From Brevibacterium epidermidis NBRC 14811 (lineage in GTDB: Bacteria; Actinomycetota; Actinomycetes; Actinomycetales; Brevibacteriaceae): 64,000 nt of DNA. The position numbers and the translations under genes are program-made. The notes under the pieces are model-generated. The model worked only from the letters and a program-made list of their open reading frames with translations. It was not told the DNA's origin and ran no database searches. This document shows positions 16,063 to 25,476 of the stretch, in pieces; positions within the stretch are counted from its first letter, which is position 1, and every line of letters starts with the position of its first letter. Where the stretch lies: contig NZ_BCSJ01000014.1 of NCBI RefSeq assembly GCF_001570805.1, positions 36,711 to 100,710 of the forward strand, read 5' to 3'.

Positions 16063-17509
16063 TACCTATACACAGGGTGTCGGCAACGCGGACCTTCATA
16101 TCGACCATTACGATCTCGACCTCGACTACCGGATCGGTCCGAACCGACTCTCGGCCAGGGCGGTGCTCAAGGGGCGGGTGCTCACAGACACCTCATCGAT
16201 CGTCCTCGACCTCACAGGTCTGCGGGTGACGAAGGCCAGCGTCAACGGCAAGAAGGTCCGTTTCTCCGCTCGAGGGAAGAAGCTGCGGCTGACGACCCCG
16301 GTGCTGAAGAGCAACCAGCCGGTGGTCATCGACATCAGCTATACGGGCAATCCGGAACCGGCGATCGGCACGTGGGGCGACATCGGCTGGGAGGAGCTCG
16401 AAGACGGGGTGCTCGTGGCTGGACAGCCCGTCGGTGCCTCGACCTGGTTCCCGTGCAACGACCACCCCTCGAACAAATCCCAGTACAGGATCTCCGTGCT
16501 CGTCGAGTCCGAGTACACGGTGGTGTCCAACGGGAGCCTGACGAAGAAGACGCGCAAGGCCGGGCGGACCCGCTGGACCTATGAGTCATCGACTCCCCTG
16601 GCGACTTACCTGGCGACGGTGCAGATCGGCCGCTACAAGTACGGGCAGATCCCTCTGAGTTCCGGAGCCACGCGGTTCGGTGCTGCGATGCTCGGCGCGG
16701 CGAAGGACGCGGTTGCGGGTTCGGCCCGGGACGCGCTGTCGAGCGCCGCTCGAGGAGTCGCCAGCGCTGCCGGCAAGGACGTGTCCGTTCACGATTCGTC
16801 GGGCAGGCGCACGACGCACAGCCGGACCGAATCTTCCGTTCCCCTCGGCGTCTATGCCGACGATCATTGGGATGTGGCGGTCGAGCGCCTCGGTATCCAG
16901 CACGGAATGATGAACCTGTTCATCGAACGCTTCGGGCCCTACCCGTTCGACGTCTACGACGTGGTCGTGACCGATGACGTTCTCGAGATTCCGCTCGAGT
17001 CGCAGCCACTGTCCGTGCTCGGGCCCAATCATCTGGGTCCCGAGTGGGAGGCCGAGCGCCTCGTCGCACACGAGATGGCGCACCAATGGTTCGGAAACTC
17101 GCTCACGCCTTCGCGGTGGAGGGACATCTGGCTCAACGAGGGCTTCGCCTGCTACGCCGAGTGGCTGTGGTCGGAGGAGTCCGGCCGCGCGAGTGCCGAC
17201 GAGCGCGCGCGGCAGTGGTGGGACGATCTGTCTGCCCAGCCGCAGGACATCATGCTCGGCGATCCGGGCGGGCCGAACATGTTCGACGACCGCGTGTACA
17301 AGCGCGGTGCACTGTGCCTGCATGCCCTGCGCCTCGAGCTCGGCGATGAGGACTTCTTCGCGGCCGTCGCCGAATGGACGAAGCGGTACCGTCATTCCTC
17401 GGTGAGCACAGAGGAGTTCATCCGCTGCGTCTCCGACGTGGCAGAACGTGACATCGCCGAGGTGGTCCGTCCTTGGCTCGAGGAGTTGGAACTCCCGCCG
17501 CTTAAGTAA
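16055..17509 (+). CDS. M1 family zinc metallopeptidase
   Basis: 484-aa gluzincin. HEMAHQWFG puts the zinc ligands at H339 and H343, with E340 catalytic and E362 (LNEGFA) the third ligand. The N-terminal beta domain is complete (LHIDHYDLDLDY through ASTWFPCNDHP), but the C-terminal helical domain of 850-aa aminopeptidases is absent, as in many actinobacterial short forms. The exopeptidase GAMEN motif is replaced by IPLESQPLS. An Ala/Ser-rich insert lies at about 206-263. There is no signal peptide. The ATG at 16055 overlaps the synthetase stop, implying coupled translation. From memory, a Zn aminopeptidase (Pld) that degrades epsilon-poly-lysine is encoded next to pls in Streptomyces; by analogy this could trim or detoxify the polymer. 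Confidence 0.9.
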   Translation: MLDTYTQGVGNADLHIDHYDLDLDYRIGPNRLSARAVLKGRVLTDTSSIVLDLTGLRVTKASVNGKKVRFSARGKKLRLTTPVLKSNQPVVIDISYTGNPEPAIGTWGDIGWEELEDGVLVAGQPVGASTWFPCNDHPSNKSQYRISVLVESEYTVVSNGSLTKKTRKAGRTRWTYESSTPLATYLATVQIGRYKYGQIPLSSGATRFGAAMLGAAKDAVAGSARDALSSAARGVASAAGKDVSVHDSSGRRTTHSRTESSVPLGVYADDHWDVAVERLGIQHGMMNLFIERFGPYPFDVYDVVVTDDVLEIPLESQPLSVLGPNHLGPEWEAERLVAHEMAHQWFGNSLTPSRWRDIWLNEGFACYAEWLWSEESGRASADERARQWWDDLSAQPQDIMLGDPGGPNMFDDRVYKRGALCLHALRLELGDEDFFAAVAEWTKRYRHSSVSTEEFIRCVSDVAERDIAEVVRPWLEELELPPLK

Positions 17510-17524
17510 GCGTCAGACTGTTCC

Positions 17525-18286
17525 TCAGCCGAGTTTGCGGACGAGCACGTCAGAATCGCCGTTGCGGCCGACGGACACGAATCCGTGGTCGGCGTAGAGT
17601 TTCGCCGCTCCATTGCCGTCTTCGACGGACAGGCTGACGGCGGGGTAACCGCTCATCCGCGCCAGCGCACAGATGGTGTCGAGGAGCGCACCGCCGATTC
17701 CCTGCCCCTGGTGGTCGGGCAGCACAGCCATCGAGAGCTCGGGGATATCGGCTGCGACCCAGCCGTAACCGGTGAAGGGCGCCCGACCGTCGCTCGGCGA
17801 CAGGTCGGCGGCTGCCGACTCGGCGGTAGCTATGCCACCCTCGTCATTCGAATCAGCCTCGGCGTCACCGTCGGTGACGACCTCACTGCGAACCACCTCG
17901 GTGCCGGTCTTATCCAGGGCGGCCGCGAAGTCTCCGCCCACCTGTTTTTCGGCTTTCCCGACAACGTCTTCAATATCGGCCAGGCGCACCCAGGCGAGCC
18001 CGATGATCGGCGACTGCGCGTCGGCCTCGGCGTGCGCGGCGACGGCGATGTCACCATCGCGACCCCAGTCGCGGAAGTAGAAGACCGCGTCGCTGCGGTG
18101 GCGGAGGTCCTCGAGTTCGATCCGGGGTTTGTCCGTCGACCAGTTGAAGCACAGGTCAAGGAACGGCAGGAAGGTCTCGTCATCGGTCTCGGCCGGCAGC
18201 GGACGGATCCGTCCGCGCAGGGAGGCGGCGGCCGCCTCGGCGGAGGTGTTCTGCGAATCATGAGCGTCAGTGTGGGCAGCGTTCAT
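17525..18286 (-). CDS. GNAT family N-acetyltransferase
   Basis: 253 aa. The C-terminal half is a GNAT fold with LSMAVLPDHQGQGIGGALLD (acetyl-CoA motif A) and a LYADHGF strand-helix. The first ~150 residues are less typical and include an Asp/Glu/Ser-rich loop (about 140-175), so it may have a divergent N-terminal lobe. The start ATG overlaps the MATE stop (ATGA), with an AAAGG ribosome site, so both are one operon. It converges on the M1 gene with a 15-bp gap. The substrate is unknown; acetylation of an amine-bearing product is a guess from the neighbourhood only. Confidence 0.85.
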   Translation of the reverse strand: MNAAHTDAHDSQNTSAEAAAASLRGRIRPLPAETDDETFLPFLDLCFNWSTDKPRIELEDLRHRSDAVFYFRDWGRDGDIAVAAHAEADAQSPIIGLAWVRLADIEDVVGKAEKQVGGDFAAALDKTGTEVVRSEVVTDGDAEADSNDEGGIATAESAAADLSPSDGRAPFTGYGWVAADIPELSMAVLPDHQGQGIGGALLDTICALARMSGYPAVSLSVEDGNGAAKLYADHGFVSVGRNGDSDVLVRKLG

Positions 18287-19599
18287 GAGATTCCTTTCTC
18301 GACGGCGCGTTCGATCCACGCCCGGTTGCGTACTCGCCAGCCCAGGGTCAGGGCGCGGAAACCGACGAATCCGATGCAGAAGCCGGCCCAGAGCCCGGGG
18401 GCTCCCGGCCAGATGTTGATGATCGGGATGAGCAGAATCGCGTATCCGATCACAGCGACCAATTGTGCCAGAGCCAGGTACTTCGCGTCCTCGGCTCCCA
18501 TCAGCACGCCGTCGAGGACGAAGACGTACCCGGCGATCGGCATGCTCAGCGCCAGCACCGGCAGGAGTGCGGCCAGTGCCGACACCACTGCGGGGTCGGA
18601 GGCGAAGGCTCGGGGGATGATTCCGGAGCCGGCGAACAGGGCGACGCCGACGACGATGCCGAAGATGATCCCCCACAGACACAGGCGGCGGTTGATCGCG
18701 GCGACCGCGTCGGTGTTCTTCGCGCCCAGCTCGAGGCCGATCATCGCCTGGCCCGCGATGGCCAACGAGTCGAGGGCGAGCGCAAGGGCGAAGAAGATGC
18801 TCTGAGCGACCTGGATCGCGGCAAGGTCCGTCGTGCCCATCGCCGTGGCCAGGAACACGAGGAGAATGAGGGCCGCGCGCAGTGAGGCGTTGCGGACCAG
18901 CAGCCAACCGGAGGTCTTCGCCGAGGTGAACACGCCTGACCAGTCGGGACGGATGCTCGCGTGGAGGCGACGGGCCGCGCGGATGGAGATGGTGAGGTAG
19001 ACCGCGCACATTCCGGCCTGCGCGATGACCGTACCCATCGCCGATCCCGCGACTCCCATGTCGAGACCGTAGATGAAGAAGGCGTTGAGACCGATATTTG
19101 CGATGCAGCCGGCCGCCGCGACGATCAGCGGGGTCTTCGTGTCCTGGAGCCCGCGCAGCAGCCCGGTCGCTGCGATGACCATGAGCATGAACGGCAGACC
19201 CCACCATGAGATCGCCAGGTAGGAGTGTGCGCCCTCGGTGATCGCCGGATCCGGGTCGAAAGCTCCGATCGCGGTGCTCAGCAGGGGCAGTCCGATGATG
19301 ATGAGCAGGATGGAGGTGCCCAGTGCCAGCCAGATTCCGTCGAATCCTGCCGTGATCGCGCCCGGCCGGTCCCCCGATCCCATCCGTTTCGCCACGCGCG
19401 GAGTCGTGGCATAGGCGAGGAAGATCATCAGACCGAGCACCGTCTGCAGGATCGTCGACGCGATCGCCAGCGATCCCAGAGCACCGGCACCGAGGTGGCC
19501 GACCATGGCCGTGTCCGTGAGCAGAAAAATGGGTTCGGCGATCAGGGCTCCGAGTGCGGGAAGTGCCAAACGGAGAATATCTTTGTCGATCGCTGCCAC
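18283..19599 (-). CDS. MATE family efflux transporter (DinF type)
   Basis: 438-aa membrane protein with 12 predicted helices in two homologous halves. DinF-like features include LALPALGALIAEPIFLLTD at the start, LRGLQDTKTP after helix 4 and LDGVLMGAEDAKYLA in the second half. MATE proteins expel cationic drugs or metabolites with Na+ or H+. GTG start. It is co-transcribed with the overlapping acetyltransferase. Its place beside a synthetase for a probable cationic peptide suggests, but does not show, a self-protection role. Confidence 0.9.
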   Translation of the reverse strand: MAAIDKDILRLALPALGALIAEPIFLLTDTAMVGHLGAGALGSLAIASTILQTVLGLMIFLAYATTPRVAKRMGSGDRPGAITAGFDGIWLALGTSILLIIIGLPLLSTAIGAFDPDPAITEGAHSYLAISWWGLPFMLMVIAATGLLRGLQDTKTPLIVAAAGCIANIGLNAFFIYGLDMGVAGSAMGTVIAQAGMCAVYLTISIRAARRLHASIRPDWSGVFTSAKTSGWLLVRNASLRAALILLVFLATAMGTTDLAAIQVAQSIFFALALALDSLAIAGQAMIGLELGAKNTDAVAAINRRLCLWGIIFGIVVGVALFAGSGIIPRAFASDPAVVSALAALLPVLALSMPIAGYVFVLDGVLMGAEDAKYLALAQLVAVIGYAILLIPIINIWPGAPGLWAGFCIGFVGFRALTLGWRVRNRAWIERAVEKGIS

Positions 19600-20007
19600 G
19601 TCCCCGATTCTAGCGAACCGGGGCGGCGGGGCCGGTTGTTATGGGTCGGTGGATTGGGGCTTGATCTGCTGGATCGGCCGGAGTAGGGCCGGCAGTGCGC
19701 GGGCCCACAAGATCGTTATGCGCCCTTGTTGAGTGCCCGCCCCTATTGGACGGCGATACGCAGACGGTTCACCAAAGGTCGACAGTCCGATCGCAATGTC
19801 GTGTCAGTGCCGAACCGTAGAGTCAGAGGACAAACAAATCGGTACTGACAAACACGGTCCACAATTGCTTCGTTTCTGGAACATAGGGGTATCTGTTCTA
19901 TTTGTAATCGTATTGTGACATCTTTTTCTATCCGCAGATTCTATAATTGAGATAGGCGACTTCCCTGACTATCAACTTCCACAGAGGCGTGGAGAGGTGA
20001 AAGACCG
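19600..20007. other. Intergenic region before the DUF222/HNH gene
   Basis: 408 bp between divergent genes. The last ~200 bp are clearly more AT-rich than the surroundings (for example the run at 19880-19945). TATAAT at 19942-19947 is a good -10 for the downstream + strand gene, but no matching -35 at 16-18 bp is obvious (TTGTGA at 19914 is too far). No ORF with coding character seen. Confidence 0.5.
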
Positions 20008-22902
20008 ATGAAGAACATCGGAGACAACGACGGACGGGAATTCGGCCTGCCCACCGCTCCCCCTGCGGAGGCAGACCACCGGGCTCTGTCGAAGTTCCGC
20101 CGGGCCCACGGACGTCGTCTGGAGATCGCCGAAGACAATGAGCTCGTCGACCTGCTGGGTGTCTATGCTCAGAGCAGCCTCGCCCAGATCAATTCTTTCA
20201 TCGCCACGAGTGAAGTCGTGGCTCAGGACGTCGCTTACGCTCTCGGGCTCTTGGGCAGTCAGCCCGACTCGGTCTTTGAGTTCGCGTCATTCACCAGGAC
20301 TGCGGCACGCTATCGTCTGCCCGTGGGCAAGCGAGCCACAGTTGCCCTCAACAGCAACGACTGCGTTGTCGACGTTCCTGCCGACGACGTGTTCTCCCCG
20401 CTCAGAACTTGGACCCGCAGAGAGACACTTGCGTGGACACAGGCTGTGGCCCAGGTCGAAGCCGAAATCGGGACGAAAGTCGGCGCAATCACAGGACGGA
20501 AGAAGAACCGTGCCACCGGCCGTCAACACCGTCGAGTGCGGAAGTTGGCCAAGGAGTTCCTGATCAACCCCGCACTCTTACCTGACTTTCCCGGTTACGA
20601 TCCGAAGCTGACCTTCTTCACGTGGCTGCGCGGCAATATCGAACCGACCGAGGCCGGCGTCTATTCGAGTCTTCTGGGCGCGACGACGAGCAACTCGCTC
20701 AGACACATGACTTCATCGATGACGCTAGTGCACGGACTTCCGCGGTTCCTCAAGCGATGCTTGGATGGAGACTTCACGATCGAACACGTCGATTGTGTCA
20801 CTCGTGCGTGTCGTGACCTGCACTTCGAGCATCTGCCGGAATTCGATGACTACCTCGCCCGCCGGCGCGCTGACATCACGATCGAGACGTTCAAGCGATC
20901 GGTCGCTCTGAAGATCGCAGTCATTCAACCGGCCGAGGACACTCTGAAGAGTGTTTCACTGCGTCGTCGGGTCGACTTCAGCACCGGCGACGACGGAACC
21001 GCCTACCTCACACTGACCGGGCCCGCACCTGAGCTTCAAGCCTGCTACAGAAGGCTCGACGCCTTTGCCCGAGCGGTTCATAAGAGCAATACGAGCGCGT
21101 TCTCGGATCAGCTGAAGGCAGGAGAATGCTTCGATGAGGAGCGTTCGGTCTCAGCCCTGATGTTCGACATACTCACGCGCACGCGTCCACAGATCAAGCT
21201 GCGTATCATCAGCACAAACGAGGCCGACAACACGTCGACGAGCACCGATTTCCCTCTCGATGGGCTCTTCGCCGGACCCGACGGCGTCCCCATGCAGGAA
21301 GGTGAGGCGCTGCTCGACTACATCGAGCGAGTGTTCGACGACATGGACACGAACGGCCACGCAGGACCGACACAGTCAGAGCCAGCCAGCTCGGAAGCGT
21401 CCGCGCAGTGTGACTCCGGCCGCCGGGCATCCGCACCGGAAGAAGAGCCCAGCCGCCCTGCGAACACCACTCCAGCTGACCGCATCTTCGAATCCCAGCT
21501 GCTCGAGGCCATCCTCAGCAGCAACAACACCACGGATCAAGACACGGCAGAAGCGCTCGAGGCGCTCATCGGCTCACGTGCCAGCGGAGCTCGCCCCGCA
21601 TCCGAGGGATCCGAAGCTGCCGCGTCCGGTGGTGTCGATGCATTCGGCAGTCCCATCCTCGATGCCGGCGAGCGCCGCATCAGCTTTGAGTTCCTCCTCG
21701 ATATGCCGACCAACGAGTATTGGTTGGCGAATCAGGCCAGCACCTTCATCACCGTTCCTCTGCTTACTCTGCTCAGCCAATTCCACTCGGATGACGACGG
21801 TTCGCCGCCACCAACCCTTGAGCCGTCGAGTCCACAGCCGCCCTCCGTCGATCCCCTAAATCCGCCACCACCGACTACCGGTCCCCCAGACCCGCCGCCT
21901 CCCGACGAACCGCCAACGTCAACACTCTCAACCACGCCGGCACCACCTGACGGACCAACATCATCGCAAGTCTCGACGCCAGCACCATCGGAGGTACCTC
22001 TGACTTCAGGAGAGGTGTGCGATCTGGCGGGCATGCTTCCAAACGGGTCACCGATCCCAGCCGAAATGGCACGACGGGTCGCCGGGTACTCCACCACCTG
22101 GACCAGGCTGCTGACCGATCCGGCAACTGGAACACCTGTTGATGCGAAGGCAACGTCCTATGCAATACCGAACAGCGTGCGCAAAACACTTGTCGCTCAA
22201 TTCATGACCTGCACCTTCCCGGGATGTACTCAACCCGCTGAGGTGACAGAGGTCGATCATATTGACCCGTTCAATCACTCCGACCCGACTCAGGGCGGTC
22301 TCACTCGCTTCGGAAATCTCCATTGTCTGTGCAAGGCCCACCATCTGCAGAAGACCAACGGCAATTTCGACGTGCGGATGGCCGAACCCGGCCACCTGGA
22401 GTACGTGTTCCGCAAGGGTGTCACTGCAGAGGTCGTCTCGCCGGATAACCCCATCAGCATTGAGCATGCTCGGCTGTTCCTCGAACGATTCGGCGCTAGA
22501 CTCCCCCGAACGGGTCGAGCAGTCACATCGGAACAGGCAAACATCGAGGATCCACTTGCCGACGAGAGTGTTCCAGCCACCGAGCATCAATCTGATGCCG
22601 AGGGCGATCCTGATGTTGAGCGTCAATCTGACTCTGAAACGGCGTCTGCCCACAACAGCGGCGATCCAAACGTGAAACACCCCGTTCCCGGTGATCGGAA
22701 GCAGGCACAGGAATGCCCGGAACCAGCCGCGACCGACCGTAGCCCAGGCTGGAGAGAGTTCATTGCCAACGACCCCTATGCGTTCGCACCCAAGACTGCG
22801 CCGCGCAGTGCCGACGAAGCATCTGGCACCGCACGGTCAGGCAAGGATGACGCAGAGCTGCGCAACTGGTTCTGGGACTCCGGCGAGCCTCCGCCGTTCT
22901 GA
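20008..22902 (+). CDS. DUF222 / HNH endonuclease domain protein (REP13E12-like)
   Basis: 964 aa, long for this family (usually 400-600). The N-terminal ~450 residues are a DUF222-type helical region. A Pro/Thr/Ser linker at about 598-660 (many PPPP, SSP, PPT units) leads to the HNH domain at about 730-785: CTFPGCTQPAE, EVDHIDPF, NLHCLCKAHHLQKTNG, with paired Cys ligands. A charged, disordered tail follows. Members occur in many copies in actinobacterial genomes and are linked to repeats or mobile elements, but a biological role is not established. Upstream DNA is AT-rich and codon choice is slightly less GC-biased than in neighbours, hinting at transfer. RBS GAGAGGTG is 11 bases before the ATG. 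Confidence 0.9.
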   Translation: MKNIGDNDGREFGLPTAPPAEADHRALSKFRRAHGRRLEIAEDNELVDLLGVYAQSSLAQINSFIATSEVVAQDVAYALGLLGSQPDSVFEFASFTRTAARYRLPVGKRATVALNSNDCVVDVPADDVFSPLRTWTRRETLAWTQAVAQVEAEIGTKVGAITGRKKNRATGRQHRRVRKLAKEFLINPALLPDFPGYDPKLTFFTWLRGNIEPTEAGVYSSLLGATTSNSLRHMTSSMTLVHGLPRFLKRCLDGDFTIEHVDCVTRACRDLHFEHLPEFDDYLARRRADITIETFKRSVALKIAVIQPAEDTLKSVSLRRRVDFSTGDDGTAYLTLTGPAPELQACYRRLDAFARAVHKSNTSAFSDQLKAGECFDEERSVSALMFDILTRTRPQIKLRIISTNEADNTSTSTDFPLDGLFAGPDGVPMQEGEALLDYIERVFDDMDTNGHAGPTQSEPASSEASAQCDSGRRASAPEEEPSRPANTTPADRIFESQLLEAILSSNNTTDQDTAEALEALIGSRASGARPASEGSEAAASGGVDAFGSPILDAGERRISFEFLLDMPTNEYWLANQASTFITVPLLTLLSQFHSDDDGSPPPTLEPSSPQPPSVDPLNPPPPTTGPPDPPPPDEPPTSTLSTTPAPPDGPTSSQVSTPAPSEVPLTSGEVCDLAGMLPNGSPIPAEMARRVAGYSTTWTRLLTDPATGTPVDAKATSYAIPNSVRKTLVAQFMTCTFPGCTQPAEVTEVDHIDPFNHSDPTQGGLTRFGNLHCLCKAHHLQKTNGNFDVRMAEPGHLEYVFRKGVTAEVVSPDNPISIEHARLFLERFGARLPRTGRAVTSEQANIEDPLADESVPATEHQSDAEGDPDVERQSDSETASAHNSGDPNVKHPVPGDRKQAQECPEPAATDRSPGWREFIANDPYAFAPKTAPRSADEASGTARSGKDDAELRNWFWDSGEPPPF

Positions 22903-22957
22903 GAGCACTCTGGTGCCCCAAGCAAAGTCAGCCTCCGCACCGATCTCGAACACGGAA

Positions 22958-23004
22958 AGGGCCGACGATATTCGGTCAGAATCGACCAGAATATCGTCGG
23001 CCCT
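22958..23004. terminator. Bidirectional terminator, HNH gene / thiolase
   Basis: Perfect 16-bp inverted repeat AGGGCCGACGATATTC (22958-22973) and complement (22989-23004). The 15-nt loop can pair further (GGTC/GACC). It lies between convergent genes. Confidence 0.85.
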
Positions 23005-23034
23005 CAGTTCAAGTTGAACTGCCGGCGGAATGCC

Positions 23035-24234
23035 TCAGCAGACTTCGAACAGTCCTGCTGCACCTTGTCCGCCGCCGATGCACATCGTGACGACGACGTA
23101 CTTCACTCCACGGCGGCGTCCCTCGATGAGAGCGTGTCCGACGAGTCGGGCACCGGTCATTCCATACGGATGTCCGACGGAGATGCCGCCGCCGTCGACG
23201 TTGTACTTCTCGGGGTCGATGCCGAGGCGGTCACGGCAGTACAGGGTCTGTACTGCGAAAGCCTCGTTGAGTTCCCACAGCCCGATGTCGTCGATCGACA
23301 GACCATGGTTCTTCAGCAGCTTCGGAATCGCGAACACAGGACCGATGCCCATTTCGTCCGGTTCACAGCCGGCCACGGCCATGCCGCGGTAGATGCCCAT
23401 CGGCTCGAGTCCGCGACGGCTGGCTTCGTCGCTTGACATGACCACCGAAGCAGATGCGCCGTCGGAGAGCTGCGACGCATTGCCCGCGGTGATGCTCGGA
23501 ACCTTCGAAGCCACACCGGGATCGAGTACAGGGTTGAGGCTGGCGAGGCTTTCGAGCGTCGTCGAGGGGCGATTGCCCTCGTCGGCTTCGAGAACCACAT
23601 CCTGACGCGAGGTCTCCTTCGTCTCCTTGTCGACGACAACCTTCGTCGTCGGCAGAGGCACGATCTCGGCATCGAACCGACCGGCTTCCTGAGCAGCAGC
23701 GGTGCGCTGCTGCGACGACAGGGAGTACTCGTCCTGAGCTTCACGGCTGATGCCATAGCGCTCGGCAACGACCTCGGCAGTGGCCAACATCGGATAGTAG
23801 ATACCGGGAACATGCTCTTCGAGCCACGGATCCTTGGCCCGGAACGTGTTCATCTTGTCGTTCTGAACCAGCGACACCGACTCCACGCCACCGCCGACGA
23901 CGATCTCCTGATCGTCGAAGAGGATCTGCTTCGCTGCGGTCGCAATGCCCATCAGCCCGGATGAGCACTGCCTGTCGATAGACATTCCCGGCACCGTCGT
24001 GGGCAAGCCTGCGCGCAATGCTGCCTGGCGAGCGACGTTCGAACCTTGGCTGCCCTGTTGCAGAGCAGCGCCCAAGATGACGTCCTCGACCTCTCCGCCT
24101 TCCAAGCCAGCGCGTTCCACGGCATGCTTGATCGCGTGGCCGGCCAACTCCTGAGCCTGGGTGTCGTTGAAGGCACCACGGTAGGCCTTGCCGATCGGCG
24201 TACGTGCCGTCGACACAATGACTGCTTCCCTCAT
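23035..24234 (-). CDS. Acetyl-CoA C-acyltransferase (thiolase)
   Basis: 399-aa thiolase that cleaves 3-ketoacyl-CoA or condenses acetyl-CoA units. Catalytic features: DRQCSSGL (nucleophilic Cys near residue 87), [23 protein letters not shown] (His) and CIGGGQG (second Cys). ATG at 24234 has AAGGTG upstream; a GTG nine bases earlier is less likely. It lies 51 bp downstream of a short-chain reductase gene, a pairing typical of fatty-acid beta-oxidation or polyhydroxyalkanoate-type pathways, and divergent from an ABC importer operon. I see no acyl-CoA dehydrogenase or hydratase here to decide the pathway. Confidence 0.93.
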   Translation of the reverse strand: MREAVIVSTARTPIGKAYRGAFNDTQAQELAGHAIKHAVERAGLEGGEVEDVILGAALQQGSQGSNVARQAALRAGLPTTVPGMSIDRQCSSGLMGIATAAKQILFDDQEIVVGGGVESVSLVQNDKMNTFRAKDPWLEEHVPGIYYPMLATAEVVAERYGISREAQDEYSLSSQQRTAAAQEAGRFDAEIVPLPTTKVVVDKETKETSRQDVVLEADEGNRPSTTLESLASLNPVLDPGVASKVPSITAGNASQLSDGASASVVMSSDEASRRGLEPMGIYRGMAVAGCEPDEMGIGPVFAIPKLLKNHGLSIDDIGLWELNEAFAVQTLYCRDRLGIDPEKYNVDGGGISVGHPYGMTGARLVGHALIEGRRRGVKYVVVTMCIGGGQGAAGLFEVC

Positions 24235-24285
24235 GGGTCTCACCTTTCGAAGATGTTCGTTGATTCGTCGTGAGGACGGCGGCGA

Positions 24286-25029
24286 TCAGTCCTTCGGACC
24301 GCCGGCGACGTAGATGACCTGACCGGAGACGAAGCCGGCTCCCTCGGAGGCGAGGAACGATGCAGTGTGAGCAATGTCCTCGGGCTTTCCCGATCGGGCA
24401 ACGGGGATCTGCTGGACCGAGGCCTCAACGAAGTCCTCGAAGCCCATGCCCACACGCTCGGCGGTGGCCTTGGTCATATCCGTTTCGATGAAGCCGGGAG
24501 CAATGGCGTTCGCGGTGATGCCGAACTTGCCGAGCTCGATCGCCCAGGTCTTCGTGATGCCCTGGATGCCGGCCTTGGCAGCGGAGTAGTTCGTCTGTCC
24601 GCGGTTGCCCTGTGCCGAAGTGGACGACATCGAGATGATGCGGCCGAACTTCTCTTCGACCATGTAGGACTGCACGGCCCGCGCCATGAGGAAAGCTCCG
24701 CCGAGGTGGACGGAGAGGACCTTGTTGAACTCCTCGTGAGTCATCTTGAACAGGAGGTTGTCGCGCAGGATTCCGGCATTGTTGACCAGGACGGTCGGCG
24801 CGCCGAGTGTCTCGGCAACCTGCTTGACCGCGGCATTGACCGAGTCCTCGTCAGAGACGTCGGCCTCGAGGCCGAGGGCTTCGCCGCCGGCGTCCTTGAT
24901 GGCGGCAACGGTCTCGTCGGTGGGGCCCATATCGAGAACGGCGACCTTGAGTCCGTCGGCTCCGAGTCGCTTGGCGATGGCGGCTCCGATGCCGCGGCCT
25001 CCACCGGTGACGATTGCTGTACGAGTCAT
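24286..25029 (-). CDS. Short-chain dehydrogenase, 3-oxoacyl reductase type
   Basis: 247-aa Rossmann-fold reductase. TGGGRGIG binds the cofactor, NNAG stabilises the core, and Ser (SMSSTSAQ), Tyr and Lys (YSAAK) form the catalytic set. Asp at the end of the second strand (VLDMG) suggests NAD(H) preference. It is similar to FabG and to acetoacetyl-CoA reductases. Start chosen at 25029 with AGGAG seven bases upstream. It is the first gene of a two-gene operon with the thiolase, so a 3-hydroxyacyl-CoA or 3-ketoacyl-CoA substrate is likely. Confidence 0.9.
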   Translation of the reverse strand: MTRTAIVTGGGRGIGAAIAKRLGADGLKVAVLDMGPTDETVAAIKDAGGEALGLEADVSDEDSVNAAVKQVAETLGAPTVLVNNAGILRDNLLFKMTHEEFNKVLSVHLGGAFLMARAVQSYMVEEKFGRIISMSSTSAQGNRGQTNYSAAKAGIQGITKTWAIELGKFGITANAIAPGFIETDMTKATAERVGMGFEDFVEASVQQIPVARSGKPEDIAHTASFLASEGAGFVSGQVIYVAGGPKD

Positions 25030-25476
25030 GAACAAGCTCCTAAAGATGATGTTGCGTCATTGCCGAGGGGAACCGAGTGGGCACCTGCGGTTCGCGTCTG
25101 CATCGGACCTGATGTGATGCAGATCTCCCATGCAGCTATGCCCACTATAGACCAATTCCGTCACTGAACGATTGTTTGCTCACTTTTCAGACACATGGCC
25201 AGGTCGAACGCTTCAGAACCGCAGAGCCGATCTGAGAAATTCGGCACGCATGCAGTCCGACCTCGCCTTATGTTCTCCGAGCCTGGACCAGCCCCGAACA
25301 TTATCGAACGTTCAAAAATCTAGCCCAAAACCATTGACTTCACGAGAGTGATTTGGAAATGTTCACACCAGTCGAAGTCCATTACGGATTGACGACGACT
25401 CCGGGAACTATCACTGACGACGTCCCGGACACCGTGTGGAGCAAGCTCGCTCCAGGAGCTTTTCAAAGGAGAAAAG
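25030..25476. promoter_or_regulatory. Divergent promoter region, reductase / liv operon
   Basis: 447 bp with no convincing gene. It must carry promoters for both the reductase-thiolase operon and the ABC operon. An 8-bp palindrome (25306-25313) and a looser one around 25164-25182 (TGAACGATTGTTTGCTCA) could be regulator sites, for example for a TetR-type repressor encoded elsewhere. LivK has a strong RBS, AAAGGAG at 25466-25472. Confidence 0.5.
25306..25313. promoter_or_regulatory. Candidate operator GAACGTTC
   Basis: Perfect 8-bp palindrome GAACGTTC preceded by CGAACATTATC, which repeats the GAAC half-site. About 165 bp upstream of the livK-like start. A short palindrome of this kind can arise by chance. 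Confidence 0.25.

Noticed and set aside
18287..19207. Upstream extension of the acetyltransferase frame to a 560-aa protein
   Set aside because: The extra part is an Arg/His/Pro-rich shadow of the MATE gene; a proper ATG with AAAGG lies at 18286.
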